6,435 nt of DNA, taken from positions 47,730 through 54,164 of the forward strand of contig KL569434.1 in the NCBI GenBank assembly GCA_000715685.1, in the 5' to 3' direction. The notes under the pieces were generated by a model. The model made no database searches and had not been told where the DNA came from. It saw only the letters and a list, made by a program, of their open reading frames with translations. Positions 5,508 to 6,435 of this stretch are shown in pieces. Origin of the DNA: Streptomyces lilacinus (GTDB lineage Bacteria; Actinomycetota; Actinomycetes; Streptomycetales; Streptomycetaceae). Each line of letters begins with the position of its first letter. Positions within the stretch are counted from its first letter, which is position 1. The position numbers and the translations under genes were made by a program.

Positions 5508-6435
5508 TCAGTGGCGGCCCCGCCGACGGGCGGTCAGCCACAGGCCGGCTCCGCCGGCGGCCAGCAGGGCCGCGGCCGCGGCGCCGAGGAGGGGCAGGGA
5601 GGACGGGCTGCCGGTGTGGGCCAGCTCGTCGTCCTTGTCCTTCGAGGAGCCGCTCGGGACGACGTCCTTGCCCTTCCCCTTGCCGTTGCCCGTTCCCTTG
5701 TCGTCGTCATCGTCGTCGGCGTCGTCATCCCGGTCCTTGCCACCCGGGGTGGCCGTGGGTGTCGAGCTGCCGGCGGTCCTGCCGGGCGAGGCGCTCGGCG
5801 TACCGCTCGGGGTGGGCGCGCCGGTCGTGCCGGAGGCGGTCGGCGTTCCTCCGGTGCTCGGCGTTCCTCCGGTGCTCGGTGTGCCCGAGGTGTCGGGGCC
5901 GGACGGCACGTTCTTGGTGCCGAGGAGCAGTGGCGTGTCCGGCGCGTCGGAGCTGGTGTCGGTGGAGCCGAAATGGACGGGCCCCTGCTGCCAGAGCAGG
6001 GTCTTGGTGGTGCCCAAGGTGACCGGCAGGCAGATCTGACCCTCGCTCTTCAGGTCGAAGCTCGCCGAGACGCGGTACGTACGGCTCTGGCCCGCCGCGA
6101 GTTTGTCGATGGCGCAGGCGAATCCGCTGTTCGAACCCTTCGGCAGTTCGCCGGCCGGGATGGCCGTGCAGCCCTCGACGGACTTCACCCGCAATCCCTT
6201 GAATCCGACGATTCCCAGCCGCACCGCACCCGTGTCCTTCGACCCGGCATTGTGGACCGTCGCCGTCAGACTGGTGTTCCCCGACTTCTTGTTCACGGAA
6301 ATCCTGCCCGGCAGTTCCGTGGTGATCCGGTGGTCAGCCGGCGCGCTCGGCCCCGGACTTCCGCCCTGGCTGCTGCCCGGCGACGGCTCGGCGGCCCCCG
6401 CGCCGGCGGCGCCGAACGGCAGCAGCAGGATGCCC
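5508..6435 (-). CDS. LAxTG cell-wall-anchored surface protein (N-terminus outside window)
   Basis: The frame runs from the right edge to a TGA at 5508-5510, giving about 308 visible residues. The GTG at 6296 is internal, since the frame continues upstream through a hydrophobic GILLLPFGAAGAGAAEP that looks like the end of a secretion signal peptide. The mature part begins with a Pro/Ser/Gly-rich stretch. Next is a beta-rich Ig-like region of about 120 residues (from RITTELPGRISVNKKSGN to LCLPV-like ICLPVTLG) with three Cys. Then come a Thr/Pro/Gly linker, an Asp-rich run, a Lys/Gly run, and the sorting signal LAHTG (5610-5624). A hydrophobic segment and the basic tail ARRRGRH follow. LAxTG is the signal used by Streptomyces class-E sortases, so the protein is probably linked covalently to peptidoglycan. 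Its role is unknown. The short chaplin domain is not present in the visible part. It converges on bioY. Confidence 0.92.
   Translation of the reverse strand, partial: GILLLPFGAAGAGAAEPSPGSSQGGSPGPSAPADHRITTELPGRISVNKKSGNTSLTATVHNAGSKDTGAVRLGIVGFKGLRVKSVEGCTAIPAGELPKGSNSGFACAIDKLAAGQSRTYRVSASFDLKSEGQICLPVTLGTTKTLLWQQGPVHFGSTDTSSDAPDTPLLLGTKNVPSGPDTSGTPSTGGTPSTGGTPTASGTTGAPTPSGTPSASPGRTAGSSTPTATPGGKDRDDDADDDDDDKGTGNGKGKGKDVVPSGSSKDKDDELAHTGSPSSLPLLGAAAAALLAAGGAGLWLTARRRGRH
5700..5735 (-). repeat. Asp-coding simple repeat in the surface protein
   Basis: Twelve consecutive codons encode ten Asp with one Arg and one Ala, using GAC and GAT. They make a strongly acidic segment followed by a GKGKGKD basic run. 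It lies in the wall-spanning linker, 75 bp before the LAHTG codons. Such runs may bind cations or act as a spacer. Confidence 0.8.
5841..5882 (-). repeat. 18-bp tandem repeat in the linker of the surface protein
   Basis: The unit cggcgttcctccggtgct occurs exactly at 5841-5858 and 5859-5876, followed by a degenerate third start (5877-5882). It encodes repeated STGGTP in the Thr/Pro/Gly linker. Because 18 is a multiple of three, copy number could vary between strains without breaking the frame. Confidence 0.9.

Noticed and set aside
5078..6022. 314-codon + strand frame spanning the bioY end and the surface-protein gene
   Set aside because: It is an Arg/Pro/Cys-rich shadow that crosses the bioY terminator. 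It is not a fusion protein.
5479..6039. 186-codon + strand frame opposite the surface protein
   Set aside because: It is the complement of the Thr/Pro/Asp repeats, which reads as Ser/Val/Pro. The opposite strand has a signal peptide and sorting signal.

Overview
The window looks like actinobacterial, most likely Streptomyces, chromosome. GC content is very high, almost every codon in the genes ends in G or C, terminators are long GC-rich hairpins, and the gene set is typical of Streptomyces: an SodF-type superoxide dismutase with a Nur-type operator, and a surface protein with an LAxTG class-E sortase signal. No mobile element, tRNA, rRNA or CRISPR array is visible.

Layout from left to right. 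(1) The 3' end of an unrecognised protein gene on the + strand stops at 590. (2) A convergent gap holds a 14-bp hairpin terminator at 616-650. On the - strand this gap is the sodF 3' untranslated region, from which S. coelicolor makes the small RNA s-SodF. (3) sodF (720-1361, -) has a near-perfect Nur (nickel-responsive Fur family) box just upstream at 1383-1399. (4) A 19-bp perfect hairpin at 1464-1504 ends the next transcript. (5) Two tandem paralogous GabP-like amino acid permeases lie on the - strand (1549-2970 and 3120-4526). They are separated by 149 bp of unusually structured, lower-GC DNA containing a 21-bp palindrome and a nested hairpin next to the downstream gene's start. (6) A divergent intergenic region (4527-4799) carries a CRP/FNR-like palindrome. 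(7) A solitary bioY (4800-5399, +), the biotin-binding S component of an ECF transporter, ends in a strong hairpin plus T-tract. (8) A cell-wall-anchored LAHTG surface protein (- strand, stop at 5508) runs off the right edge with part of its signal peptide visible.

The genes do not form one pathway. sodF is a metal-regulated antioxidant unit, the two permeases form a nutrient-uptake pair that may be co-transcribed, bioY is a separate vitamin-uptake unit, and the surface protein is independent. The best-supported regulatory content is the Nur box with the candidate s-SodF region. The least explained structure is the leader between the two permeases. I see no convincing new multi-gene system here.
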